Positions 42,929 to 52,709 of a stretch of DNA of 64,000 nt are shown here, in pieces. A program made the translations under genes and the position numbers. Below the pieces are notes generated by a model. The model was not told the DNA's origin. It did not search any database and saw nothing but the letters and a program-made list of their open reading frames with translations. This stretch comes from JACJXF01 sp038316435 (lineage in GTDB: Bacteria; Bacteroidota; Bacteroidia; Bacteroidales; GCA-2748055), in assembly GCA_038316435.1 (NCBI GenBank), contig JBBQAQ010000001.1, positions 1-64,000 of the forward strand, read 5' to 3'. Every line of letters starts with the position of its first letter. The first letter of the stretch is position 1.

Positions 42929-44764
42929 TTATATAAATTGAGCTTTGTCTAAATGAGGCAGTTTAAAACAGAAAATGCTTCCATACCCTTCTTGGCTTTC
43001 AACTTTAAGTTCTCCTCCATGCTTTTCAATAAACTCTTTACATAGTAACAACCCTAATCCCGTTCCGCTTTCATTTTCTGTTCCTTTAGTTGTAAAGCTA
43101 CCCGAAACATCAAAAAGTTTTTCTTTAGATTTTGCAGATAATCCAATACCATCATCAGAAACTGAAATAATCATATGGGTTTCAGTTTCCACAGCATGAA
43201 TTTCAATATGTCCGTTATTGTGTGTGAATTTTATTGCGTTTGAAATAAGATTTCTTAAAACTGTTTTCAGCATATCAATATCAGAATAAATAAGAAGCTC
43301 TTTATCCGTTGGAAATTTTATATTGATATTTTTGGTTTTAGCATTTAGTTTTAATCCGTCAACAACAATCTCGCAGACATCAAAAAGACTTGTTATTTGA
43401 GGTTCAAATGGAATTTTTCCGGATTGTGATCGAGCCCATAACAATAAATCTTCAAGCAAGTTATAGGTACTTTTGGCTGTCTTATTTATTATTCCAGCAT
43501 ATTTTTCAATTTTGTCAATATCGTAATTCCTGATATTAAGGCTTAACAAATCTGAGAACCCAAGCAAGCCATTAAAAGGACTTTTTAAGTCATGCGCAAG
43601 AATTGACATAAACCTGTCTTTATCAGTATTTACACGGATTAATTCTTCATTTTTCAATTTGAGATCTTGCTCAACTTTCTTTCTTTCAGTAATGTCTATA
43701 AGTATCCCATCAGTTGATACCGCTATATCATTTACATATATGTGTATCCAATGATCCTGCAGAAATTTAAACGATCCGTCTTTGCACTTCCACCATGCGT
43801 CCTGTTTAAAAACTGATTCATTGGAACCCACTAATTCCAAATATGTGAGGTTTGAATCCACTAGTACTTCATTGCTTAAAACCTGAGATAAGAAGGAGTT
43901 TCTTCCTCCCATTTTGTTAATGTCATAAATTGAATAACCTGTTATTTTCTCAAAGGAAGGGCTGAGATATGCAAATTCTTTAGTATTTACATCAACACTA
44001 TATACTATGTCCTTTATATTCGTTATTAAAAGCCGATACTTTTCTTCACTAATCCTGATTTTTTCAGACTGGATTTTATTAAAAATGGCTTTTTGCTTGT
44101 TTAAAATTGTCACAAAGAGAAAATAAAGTGCAAAAATCATTAAACTTACAGGTAACATACATTCCTTTATTATCAGGATTATCCAGTGCTTTACTGAGAC
44201 ATCCAGGCCTAATACAGCGATTAATTCTCCATTTATCTGATTTTTAACTGGGATAAAAATGCTCATCCAGTTACCCCATTTATCTTTAAGTGGTCCTTCA
44301 AAACTTTCATTTCCTGATTTGAATGATGATCTCAATATTGAAGAGGCTTCTGAGTAGATATCACCGGGTAAAGATTCATCCGGGGATCCTATAGGTTCAG
44401 AATCGGCAATAAAATAAATACTAACCAACCTGATCCCTAATAAATAAACAAATCGTGCTTCTGGTATGGTTTTAATTACTTGATTTAACTGATGTTTTAT
44501 CTGTTTGTAATCATTTTTCGTAGTATCTGAAATGTTGTTATTTAATGAAGATATTGATTCCTGACTTATTATGATTGAAGTAATTCTGGCATGACGAAGT
44601 AAATCGTTATAAAGATTGCGTCTTGCTTTAATTGCTGTAATCCATATAAATGAACCTCCAAAAAATAATAATACAACCAGATAGTATATCACTTTTCGGT
44701 TGATACTCGAGTGCTTTTCGGGTTTTGCTTCAAAAGAATTAATATTTCCTATTTCATCTATCAT
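42929..44764 (-). CDS. Membrane histidine kinase with extracytoplasmic sensor and PAS
   Basis: The 611 residues have membrane helix 1 (about 26-46), a periplasmic sensor (about 48-190, containing RFVYLLGIRLVSIYFIADSEP and FEGPLKDKWGNWMSIFIPV, dCache/CHASE-like in appearance), helix 2 (about 195-218), PAS (about 240-365), HisKA with LAHDLKSPFNGLLGF (about 395) and HATPase (about 495-605; NAIKF, DDGIGL, SGTGLGL). There is no receiver. The core resembles the broken kinase at 37065. It lies 29 bp before the next kinase in the same direction and 83 bp after the TPR hybrid kinase. Confidence 0.9.
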   Translation of the reverse strand: MIDEIGNINSFEAKPEKHSSINRKVIYYLVVLLFFGGSFIWITAIKARRNLYNDLLRHARITSIIISQESISSLNNNISDTTKNDYKQIKHQLNQVIKTIPEARFVYLLGIRLVSIYFIADSEPIGSPDESLPGDIYSEASSILRSSFKSGNESFEGPLKDKWGNWMSIFIPVKNQINGELIAVLGLDVSVKHWIILIIKECMLPVSLMIFALYFLFVTILNKQKAIFNKIQSEKIRISEEKYRLLITNIKDIVYSVDVNTKEFAYLSPSFEKITGYSIYDINKMGGRNSFLSQVLSNEVLVDSNLTYLELVGSNESVFKQDAWWKCKDGSFKFLQDHWIHIYVNDIAVSTDGILIDITERKKVEQDLKLKNEELIRVNTDKDRFMSILAHDLKSPFNGLLGFSDLLSLNIRNYDIDKIEKYAGIINKTAKSTYNLLEDLLLWARSQSGKIPFEPQITSLFDVCEIVVDGLKLNAKTKNINIKFPTDKELLIYSDIDMLKTVLRNLISNAIKFTHNNGHIEIHAVETETHMIISVSDDGIGLSAKSKEKLFDVSGSFTTKGTENESGTGLGLLLCKEFIEKHGGELKVESQEGYGSIFCFKLPHLDKAQFI

Positions 44765-44846
44765 ATCAGAAAACTTACTTTTTAATTTTTTTATATCCTT
44801 TTAGCTTGTTTAATATATTTATCTTTAACTATTGAAATAGTAAAAA

Positions 44847-47702
44847 TTATGTATTAAGTTGATTGTTGATCATATTCAATAGCATACTTTCTTTTATTGG
44901 CTTAGCTATATAATCATTGCATCCGGCTTCAAGAGCCTTAAGCTTTTCACTATTAGATGCATAAGCGGTTTGCGCAATGATCTTAAGAGAAGGTTTTTTA
45001 GACCTGATCATCACCGTTGCTTCATACCCGTTGATGTCAGGAATTCTGACATCCATGAGTACAATATCAATCTCCTGTGATAGTGCTATTTGAACAGCTT
45101 CTTTCCCATACATAGTATGAATAATTTTATAACCGGCAGATTTTAGGATTTCCTCGAGGTAAGCAGTATTGAATGGATCATCTTCTACAAGAAGTATTGT
45201 TCTTTCAGAAGGAATCTTTTCATAAAAAGGCTCTGCTGGCAGCCCTTTAGACTGATTTATTTTCGAATTATCGGATGTAATTGTAAAGGAAAAAGTGCTT
45301 CCTTCACCAGGTTGGGATTTTAGATTTATTTCTCCGCCTAATAGGTTAATTAACCCCTTTACGATTGACAATCCCAATCCGGTTCCGCTTACCAGCTTGT
45401 TCACACCGGGATTTAACTGCGTAAATCTTTCGAAAATATTATCATGCTTATTAGGAGGAATACCAATTCCGGTATCTGAAACAAAAAAGATAATTTTGTT
45501 ATTTTCGTCAAACCTGCATCCAGCTTCAATTGTACCTGTTTCAGTAAATTTAAATGCGTTGACAATCAGGTTTATGAAGATCTGTTTGAGCTTTCCTGTG
45601 TCAGTTACAATTACCTTCCGAATATCTCCACAATCATTTTTTAAACTAAAGGCAATATGTTCTTTTTCTATGTGCTTTTGATGCTCAGTAAAGAATGATG
45701 CTAGCTCCAAAAACATTTTTTCCAGATCGCATTCTTCCATATTTACAGTAAGTTGACCGGACTCAATTTTGGCGATATCCAGGATATCATTAATAATATC
45801 CAATAAGTCGTTGCAGCGTTGATTTATAATCTCAGAAAATTTTTCAAGTTTAGGTTTATTATCGAAATTGTTTTTCAAAAGCGCAGAAAACCCCATAATT
45901 GCATTCATAGGAGTTCTAATTTCATGGCTCATATTTTGCAAAAACGCAGTTTTCAGACGATCGCTTTCCTCTGCATGCTCCTTTGCGAGGGTTAATTCTT
46001 TATTTATTTGAAGCAATTCTTCATTTAGTTGCAGATACTCTTCATTTTGACTTTCAATTTGTTCGGTTTTATCGATTAGGAGTTGTTCATATTTTTTCTG
46101 TTCAGAAATATCATGAACAACGCCAAAAACGATATTGCTACTTTTATCAAACGTTGCAATTGAATGAATATAAGTAATTTCACCGTCGTTAACTCTTTGA
46201 ATTTTAAACTCTACATTGTAAGATGTACCTTTTGTAATTAAGTTAATGAGAGCTGTATTTAAAGTTTCCCTGTACTCAAGAAGTGGAATATTCTGAACAA
46301 TTTCAAGGTTAAACTGGTTTTCCTCAATACCATAAATATCAATTGCACCATGTGATGCGATTATTTGCCTGGAGTCTAATAAAAGCTTCCAGTTTCCTAT
46401 TTTCGCAATTTTTTCGGCACGTGATAATCGCTCTTCACTTTCAATTAAGGCTTTTTCCGATTCAGTTCTAAGCTGATTAGCTATTTGTGCTTCGTAGTTT
46501 TTTCTCTTTAAATAAAAGAAATACAAAATAACGGTAATTGACAACAGAATTAAAATGAAGATAACTATCTGCGCAATTATTAGTGAATTCTTCTTTTCAA
46601 TAGTTAAATGTTGTATTTGAATTTGTTTGTCTCGTAACTCAACTTCCTGCTTTTTTTCAATATTGGCAATTTCAACTTTAGTGTCATTTGAGAAAATTGA
46701 ATCCATATTGTCGGAATACTCTTTATAATATTTAAGAGCATTTTTTGTGTCGTCTAATCTTTCATAAACTTGCGACAGACTTTGTGATGTCTCAGAAATT
46801 AAAGCTAAATCATCTATTTTCTCTAAATAGAAAAGACCATTTATTAAGTATTTTTTGGCAAGAAGTAAATTACTTCGAAAATCGGTTGAATAATAGGGGC
46901 AAGACCTACTGTTTTTTAATGTATCACATGCAATTTTGTAATAAATAGCACCAATATAACTGCAGTAGGTTGCAATATCGTAGGTTATATTGTTTTCAAT
47001 GCTGATATCTAATGCTTTGATAGCCATTTCGATCGCATCACAATATTCTTTTGTGAATGTTTTATTATCTGCAATATTGATAAGTATTTGAGAAGCCAGA
47101 TCCTCATTTTTTATTTCTTGGGATAATTCTAAAGCTTCGAAATAATAACTATTCGACTCATTAAACTCCAATTTTTCAGCATAAATATTTCCAATATTAA
47201 TATAATTTTTAACAAGTTCATATTTATTTCCAATTCCTGAATTGATTGATATTGATATGTTTATATATTCAATTGCCTTTGAGTATTCTTTATGAATACG
47301 GTAAAAATTCGCTAGATTATTATTCAGAAATGCAATTCCCTGCTGGTCATCTGCTTCATTATATTTCACCAAGGATTTATTAAAATAATCCAGAGCTTGT
47401 GGGAAATTACCTTTAACTGCAAAATTTGTACCCAGGTAATTATAAGAAAAAGCAATACCTGTAGTCCATTTTAATTTTTCAGAAAGACTTAGAGCCTTCT
47501 GTCCATAATAAACTCCTGAGTCTGTATCAAATCTATAATACAAAAAAGATAGTTTTCCCAGAATTCTTGCCTGACTCGTATCTTCCTTTGCATTGGATAA
47601 TTGCAATTTTAAGGAATCGATTAATTCAATTCCCTGTATCTGCGAAAAAGTGTTTTCAATTAGAAAAACAAAAGCAATTAGTATTATTATCCGTTTGAAC
47701 AT
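44847..47702 (-). CDS. TPR-sensor hybrid histidine kinase with receiver
   Basis: The 951 residues start with a signal peptide (about 1-20). A run of TPR repeats (about 30-335) includes WTTGIAFSYNYLGTNFAVKGNFPQALDYFNKSL-type units, then a short coiled coil and a membrane helix (about 372-395). Cytoplasmic PAS (about 430-550), HisKA with NMSHEIRTPMNAIMGF, HATPase and receiver (about 825-950, DIVLMDVRIPDINGYEA) follow. The TPR part would be periplasmic and may bind a protein or peptide partner. It starts 4 bp after the 47707 kinase stop. This architecture is frequent in Bacteroidota. Confidence 0.9.
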   Translation of the reverse strand: MFKRIIILIAFVFLIENTFSQIQGIELIDSLKLQLSNAKEDTSQARILGKLSFLYYRFDTDSGVYYGQKALSLSEKLKWTTGIAFSYNYLGTNFAVKGNFPQALDYFNKSLVKYNEADDQQGIAFLNNNLANFYRIHKEYSKAIEYINISISINSGIGNKYELVKNYINIGNIYAEKLEFNESNSYYFEALELSQEIKNEDLASQILINIADNKTFTKEYCDAIEMAIKALDISIENNITYDIATYCSYIGAIYYKIACDTLKNSRSCPYYSTDFRSNLLLAKKYLINGLFYLEKIDDLALISETSQSLSQVYERLDDTKNALKYYKEYSDNMDSIFSNDTKVEIANIEKKQEVELRDKQIQIQHLTIEKKNSLIIAQIVIFILILLSITVILYFFYLKRKNYEAQIANQLRTESEKALIESEERLSRAEKIAKIGNWKLLLDSRQIIASHGAIDIYGIEENQFNLEIVQNIPLLEYRETLNTALINLITKGTSYNVEFKIQRVNDGEITYIHSIATFDKSSNIVFGVVHDISEQKKYEQLLIDKTEQIESQNEEYLQLNEELLQINKELTLAKEHAEESDRLKTAFLQNMSHEIRTPMNAIMGFSALLKNNFDNKPKLEKFSEIINQRCNDLLDIINDILDIAKIESGQLTVNMEECDLEKMFLELASFFTEHQKHIEKEHIAFSLKNDCGDIRKVIVTDTGKLKQIFINLIVNAFKFTETGTIEAGCRFDENNKIIFFVSDTGIGIPPNKHDNIFERFTQLNPGVNKLVSGTGLGLSIVKGLINLLGGEINLKSQPGEGSTFSFTITSDNSKINQSKGLPAEPFYEKIPSERTILLVEDDPFNTAYLEEILKSAGYKIIHTMYGKEAVQIALSQEIDIVLMDVRIPDINGYEATVMIRSKKPSLKIIAQTAYASNSEKLKALEAGCNDYIAKPIKESMLLNMINNQLNT

Positions 47703-47706
47703 TATC

Positions 47707-49722
47707 TTATTTTTCGAAATATTTTTTTAATAATCCCTTCAAAACATCCTGTTTTAAAGGTTTTGATATGTAGTCATTGCATCCTGATGTCAATGCTTTA
47801 TCAATATCCCCTGAAAGAGCAAATGCAGTTTGAGCAATAATAATCAGTTCCTTATTGAACTTGCGGATTTCTTTTGTAGCCTCGTAGCCTCCCATGTCGG
47901 GCATTTTTATATCCATGAGAACCAGATCAATATCTGTGTTCTTTTGACAAGTACTTACTGCTTCAATTCCAGTTTTAGCATAAAGAATTTCTTTAGCATA
48001 AACATCAATTAATTCAGCAAGAAGCATTGATGATGTTTCATCGTCCTCAGCAATAAGGACTTTTAGCTTCTTTATTGGATCATGATCATTATCATTCATT
48101 TTGGAATAATTTTTATGAATAGTAGTTTTGTCGTCTAAATTGCTTGGTAAGGTAAAATAGAATGTAGAACCTTTCCCAGGTTCACTTTTTACCCAAATTT
48201 TTCCTCCAAGCATTTCTATATAAGCTTTAGAAATGGCAAGACCCAGACCAGCTCCCTGAAATGCCCTTTTATCGGAAATATCAGCCTGGATAAACCTTTC
48301 AAAAATTGCTTGTTGCCTGTCAATTGGAATGCCGATACCTGTGTCGTGAACGAAAAATTCCAATGTACTTCCCTTTTGTTTATACCCAAATTCAATAGAA
48401 CCTTTGTCACAATATTTAATACTATTTTTAACTATATTAATAAGGATTGCATAGATCTTTTCCCTATCAGTTCTAATAATCGCATTTTGAGAACTGAGAT
48501 CATTATGGAAGCGAAGCTCCATTCCTTTATTCTCGATTTCAGGTTTAAAAAAAGTATATATAAATTCGATGAGTTTATTGATATTTGTTTCTGAAATTGT
48601 TGTTTTCATCAAACCTGACTCAATTTTAGAAATATCAATAATATCGTTAATAATATTGAGCATCCTTGAACCGCTCTTCTCAATAATACCTAAATACAGC
48701 TGCTGCTTATCATCGGTCAAGTCAGGCTTTTTCAGAAGTTCAGCAAACCCAAGGATTCCATTCATCGGAGTACGGATTTCATGGCTCATATTTGCGAGAA
48801 ATGCAGTTTTTAAGCGATCACTTTCCTCAGCATGTTCTTTTTCCTTTTTTAATTCCGCGTTTGTTTTAATTAGTTCCTCATTGAGTTGCTGCGATTCTAA
48901 ACTTTTTTTATGCAATAATATTTCGGCTTCTTTACGTTCGGTAATATCCCTGACAGTAGTAATGGCTCCAACAATATTCCCGAATGAATCATACACAGGT
49001 GCAGTAGTATTGGACGACCAACCTGTTTTACCTGTTTGAAGAGTATAGGGTATATCAATTTCTGTGGATAATATTCCATCAAGGGCTTTACTAACAATAT
49101 CATAAACTCCAAAATCTTTAAGGAATGGGAAATAAACAGTTGGATCTTTTCCGATAATGTCTGATGCGGAGATTCCTGATAATCCCTCCATATAAGGATT
49201 CCATACCTGATATTTCATTTCACGATCATAAACAATAATTCCCTCCTGAGCACTTTGAATGATTTGTTTGTTAAACTGGTTTGATTCAATAAGTGCCTGC
49301 TCAACAAGCCTTAGTTTACTCTCATTTTCAATTTCCTTGCTAACCCTTGCAATTATAAGAGGTATCATTTCAAGAAAGTGGATATCTTTTATGACATAAT
49401 CCTTTGCGCCAAGTTTCATCATGTCAACTGCGATTCTCTCGTCACCCTGGCCTGTTGATACTATAAATGGAGCTAGATTTAGCCCAATAGTAGTTACTTC
49501 ATCGATAAACTCTTTCCCGTTCATATCGGGTAAGCTAAAATCGAGGATAATAAGGAAAGGAGAATGAAATTTTAACCACTCAATTGCATTCCTGCCATTT
49601 TTAAAATGGATAGTTTGATGACCGCTTTCAATGATTCTTTCTGTTAGTAACTCAATTAACCCTTCATCATCCTCAATTAAGAGAATTGTTTTAATGTTTG
49701 CCTTCATTTTTTGTTTTTTCAT
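47707..49722 (-). CDS. Double-receiver hybrid kinase: REC-PAS-HK-REC
   Basis: I use the ATG at 49722 (preceded by GGAAA), giving 671 residues; an ATG at 49761 would overlap the previous gene by 32 bp, and 49707 is a third choice. The order is receiver (about 8-125, IILDFSLPDMNGKEF), PAS (about 145-270), HisKA with NMSHEIRTPMNGILGF (about 310), HATPase (about 415-530; NSIKY, DTGIGIP, GAGLGLAISKA) and a second receiver (about 550-670; DLVLMDIKMPDMGGYEA). The front receiver likely lets another kinase control it. The rear receiver closely resembles the stand-alone receiver at 52710. Confidence 0.88.
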   Translation of the reverse strand: MKKQKMKANIKTILLIEDDEGLIELLTERIIESGHQTIHFKNGRNAIEWLKFHSPFLIILDFSLPDMNGKEFIDEVTTIGLNLAPFIVSTGQGDERIAVDMMKLGAKDYVIKDIHFLEMIPLIIARVSKEIENESKLRLVEQALIESNQFNKQIIQSAQEGIIVYDREMKYQVWNPYMEGLSGISASDIIGKDPTVYFPFLKDFGVYDIVSKALDGILSTEIDIPYTLQTGKTGWSSNTTAPVYDSFGNIVGAITTVRDITERKEAEILLHKKSLESQQLNEELIKTNAELKKEKEHAEESDRLKTAFLANMSHEIRTPMNGILGFAELLKKPDLTDDKQQLYLGIIEKSGSRMLNIINDIIDISKIESGLMKTTISETNINKLIEFIYTFFKPEIENKGMELRFHNDLSSQNAIIRTDREKIYAILINIVKNSIKYCDKGSIEFGYKQKGSTLEFFVHDTGIGIPIDRQQAIFERFIQADISDKRAFQGAGLGLAISKAYIEMLGGKIWVKSEPGKGSTFYFTLPSNLDDKTTIHKNYSKMNDNDHDPIKKLKVLIAEDDETSSMLLAELIDVYAKEILYAKTGIEAVSTCQKNTDIDLVLMDIKMPDMGGYEATKEIRKFNKELIIIAQTAFALSGDIDKALTSGCNDYISKPLKQDVLKGLLKKYFEK

Positions 49723-49729
49723 TTTCCAA

Positions 49730-50161
49730 CTAAACCTTAACAATCTGAATAAATAAACCAAGCCTTTTCAAGGTTTCAGTAAATTTCTTAAAATCTACAG
49801 GTTTGGTGATGTACATATTACATCCAATTTTGTAACAAGCTTCGACTTCCCTTGGATCGTCGGTGGTTGTAAGCATCATAACGGGAATCTCCTTTAATTC
49901 GTCGTTTGATTTCATTCGTTTTAAAACTTCAATACCGTCTAATTTTGGCATATTTATATCAAGGAGCAAGAGGTAACCTTTAGTTTTATCACGAACCTCC
50001 GTGTTACCGTTTCCTGACAGAAAATTCCATATCTCCTCGCCGTTTGAAAAACGAATGAATCTATTGCAAACTCCTGATTCTTCTAGTCCTTCTCTTATTA
50101 GGTCTGCATGCCCATCATCATCTTCAGCAATCAGAATTATCATTTCTTTGTAATTTTTCAT
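49730..50161 (-). CDS. Stand-alone receiver, Rcp1-like response regulator
   Basis: From the ATG at 50161 the product has 143 residues (the frame reaches 50188, adding nine residues unlike the family). IILIAEDDDGHADLI has the acidic pair, YLLLLDINMPKLDGIEVLK the phospho-acceptor Asp, LTTTDD the Thr and ITKPVDF the Lys. The insertion GNGNTEVRDKTKG and the AEDDDGH start are typical of Rcp1-type single-domain regulators that pair with phytochrome-like or PAS kinases. It is encoded immediately after the PocR kinase, its likely partner. No output domain. Confidence 0.88.
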   Translation of the reverse strand: MKNYKEMIILIAEDDDGHADLIREGLEESGVCNRFIRFSNGEEIWNFLSGNGNTEVRDKTKGYLLLLDINMPKLDGIEVLKRMKSNDELKEIPVMMLTTTDDPREVEACYKIGCNMYITKPVDFKKFTETLKRLGLFIQIVKV

Positions 50162-50191
50162 AGTACTTAATTTATTATAAATTTTCATTGT

Positions 50192-52702
50192 TTATTCAGA
50201 AAAAGGTCTTTTTTGTAATTCAATATAAAAGATGCTTCCTGTTTCTTCAACGGATTCAGCCCATATCTTGCCTTTGTGTTTTTCTGTTATTCGTTTCGCC
50301 AGACTTAGCCCAATTCCTTCTCCGGCTATAGGTGAGCCAGAATCTACTCTGTAGAATATATCCCAGATCCTTTCGAGATGCCTTTGAGCTATACCAATAC
50401 CAGTATCCTGAATTGAGTAAACAACCTTGTTGAATTGAACAGCGCACCCAATTTTAATCACCATCTTCCTTTTTTTATCCCTGTATTTAAGAGCATTTCC
50501 GATAATATTGGAAAATAACTGATTTAATTGATTTTCATCACCATAACAGTCCGAAAGATTTTCGACCTGAACTTCACCAGATATTTCAGCAATTTGAAAA
50601 TTTAGTGCTGAAATAATGGTTTTAATCAATTGGTTCATGTTAATCTGTGCAATGCTCACTTTTATTCTCCCAGTGCGCGATATTTGCAATAAGCCATTAA
50701 TAAGAGAATCCATTTTTGTAACGTTGGAATATATGAAACTTAAGGTTTTTGGAATATCCTCTTTAGTGATTTTGTTTAATACCAATTGGGTTTCATTATC
50801 CAGATTCGCATCTGCTACAAAGGTGTTTATAGCATTTGCTTGTTTTTGAAGTCGCTGACTAAAACCTTGAATATTTACAAGTGGGGATCTTAAATCATGG
50901 GATGCAACATATAAATAGTTTTCAAGTTCCTTATTTTTTGTTGTTATAACTTCCTGTATTTGTTGGATAGCAGATATATCGGTAGTAATAGTTGCAAAAT
51001 GATTCTTTTTTGGGGAAACTACAGAAATCATAAAATGCTTATCCATCGGCTCAAAATAGGTATTGTATTCAAATGATTTACCTGTGATTGCTACATTTGA
51101 AAATTCCTTTAAATAGGGGGGTGTTTGAGTTCCGTAAACTTCTGTTGCTAGTTTTCCGATTGCATTTTCTTTATTAATACCTGTTATTGAAGTAAAAGCA
51201 TTATTGCAATCAGTAATTCTATAATTTATCACTTCACCAGTCTCACCGAAAACAAGTTCATGCAATGCAACCATCTCAGTCATAGAAATAAACAACGTAC
51301 TTAATTTTTCTTCATTTTCTCTTAGGGCTTCTTCAACTTGCTTTCGTTCAGTAATATCTTTTATAATACCATCATACGAAACAAGCTTTCCATTAGGGTT
51401 ATATTTGGGTATTGCCTGATCGCTTATCCATCGGATTTTACCATCCTTGTGTATAATCCTGTGTTCAAAAGCAGGTAAATCATTGCCTTCAAGGATTTGA
51501 AGAAACCGACCCGCTACACTTACCCTTTCTTCAGGTACCACCATGTTTATCCATAAATAAGGGTCAGATATTAGCTCCTCAGAAGTATATCCTGTTACTG
51601 TTAAACATGCCTCACTATGGTGTGTTTCAATTGCTTTTCCATTTCTCACTTCCACGGTATACAGGTAATCGGTGATGCCTGCAGTAATTCTTTTATACCG
51701 TTCTTCGCTTTCCAATAGTTTAAGCTCTGCTTTTTTGCGCTCGGTTATATCAACAACAAAGCCTTCGAAGTATTTTACCTTACCGGTTTCATCTTTTATT
51801 GCCTGTGCATCTTCATAAAACCAAAGCCTTTTGCCATTTTTATCTTTTACTTCATATTCATATCCTTTAACAAATCCCTGATCTTCCATCAATTTCAGAA
51901 AAACATCTCTTTCCTTAGGATCCATATAGGCATCTTTTGAAATATCAGTCCTGCTGCTAATCAACTCTTCAGGACTTGCAAAGCCGTACATTTTTGCTAA
52001 TGCAGGATTTACTGAAACATAAGACCCATCAACAGTTGTCTGGAAAATTCCTTCCTGTGCATTTTCAAAAATGTTCCGGAACTTTTTTTCATTTTCCTGA
52101 AGTGCAGATTCTGCTTGATTTCTTTCTTCTATTTGTTGCTTTAAAAGTAAGTTTCTATATGCTTTTTCTGATAATTCACCAGCAAAGGCATAAAGCATTT
52201 TGGAAACTTTATTAAACTGTTCCTCAGACATTACCGGAACTTCTTTTAGAGCTTTTAAAAAATCATTCTGATTTGCGCCAATTTCACTTGCGTATTGCAA
52301 CATCTTTTTTTCATTAATTTCCTCATTCCTGACCTGACCTATAAGCCAATTAGCTATATGAATACCTCCAACAGAAATGCTTGCTCCTGCATCCCATAAT
52401 CCTCCACTTAAACAGGGCTGTACCACAGGACCAGTAGAATTATTTTGGCCAAGTACTGAATCAGATTTTTGACAGTTTGCAAGACCTTTTGCGGTTTTTC
52501 GGATAATATCACTACAAAGGGTACAAAAGTTACTTGGCTTAGTAATTGGTTTTCCATCGGGAAATGTAATAATGGAAGCAACACCACAGGAATCAGAAAA
52601 AAGATCCTGTAGGTTTTGAATTTCTTCAAGTTTAAAGAGATCAATAAATTGAACCGATTTCGATTTGGAATTAGATTTCCCTTTATTTTGCTTTAGCTTC
52701 AT
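50192..52702 (-). CDS. PocR-PAS histidine kinase
   Basis: The 836 residues have an N-terminal PocR domain (about 25-190) with FCTLCSDIIRKTAKGLANCQKSD and its Cys set, then ISVGGIHIANWLIGQV. PAS domains follow (about 200-320, 330-455, 465-585). A HisKA-like dimerisation region has YVASHDLRSPLVNIQGF (about 603). HATPase has NALKY, DTGIGIAQRHLERIWDIFYRVD and GEGIGLSLAKRI (about 715-830). The kinase is of the phytochrome-like type that signals to Rcp1-type receivers, fitting its neighbour 4 bp downstream. There is no membrane segment. A second PocR kinase lies at 39426. Confidence 0.9.
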   Translation of the reverse strand: MKLKQNKGKSNSKSKSVQFIDLFKLEEIQNLQDLFSDSCGVASIITFPDGKPITKPSNFCTLCSDIIRKTAKGLANCQKSDSVLGQNNSTGPVVQPCLSGGLWDAGASISVGGIHIANWLIGQVRNEEINEKKMLQYASEIGANQNDFLKALKEVPVMSEEQFNKVSKMLYAFAGELSEKAYRNLLLKQQIEERNQAESALQENEKKFRNIFENAQEGIFQTTVDGSYVSVNPALAKMYGFASPEELISSRTDISKDAYMDPKERDVFLKLMEDQGFVKGYEYEVKDKNGKRLWFYEDAQAIKDETGKVKYFEGFVVDITERKKAELKLLESEERYKRITAGITDYLYTVEVRNGKAIETHHSEACLTVTGYTSEELISDPYLWINMVVPEERVSVAGRFLQILEGNDLPAFEHRIIHKDGKIRWISDQAIPKYNPNGKLVSYDGIIKDITERKQVEEALRENEEKLSTLFISMTEMVALHELVFGETGEVINYRITDCNNAFTSITGINKENAIGKLATEVYGTQTPPYLKEFSNVAITGKSFEYNTYFEPMDKHFMISVVSPKKNHFATITTDISAIQQIQEVITTKNKELENYLYVASHDLRSPLVNIQGFSQRLQKQANAINTFVADANLDNETQLVLNKITKEDIPKTLSFIYSNVTKMDSLINGLLQISRTGRIKVSIAQINMNQLIKTIISALNFQIAEISGEVQVENLSDCYGDENQLNQLFSNIIGNALKYRDKKRKMVIKIGCAVQFNKVVYSIQDTGIGIAQRHLERIWDIFYRVDSGSPIAGEGIGLSLAKRITEKHKGKIWAESVEETGSIFYIELQKRPFSE

Positions 52703-52709
52703 AGTTATC

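Noticed and set aside
48569..49039. 156-codon forward ORF opposite a kinase
   Set aside because: Lies wholly within the conserved HisKA and PAS coding sequence; composition is that of an antisense frame.
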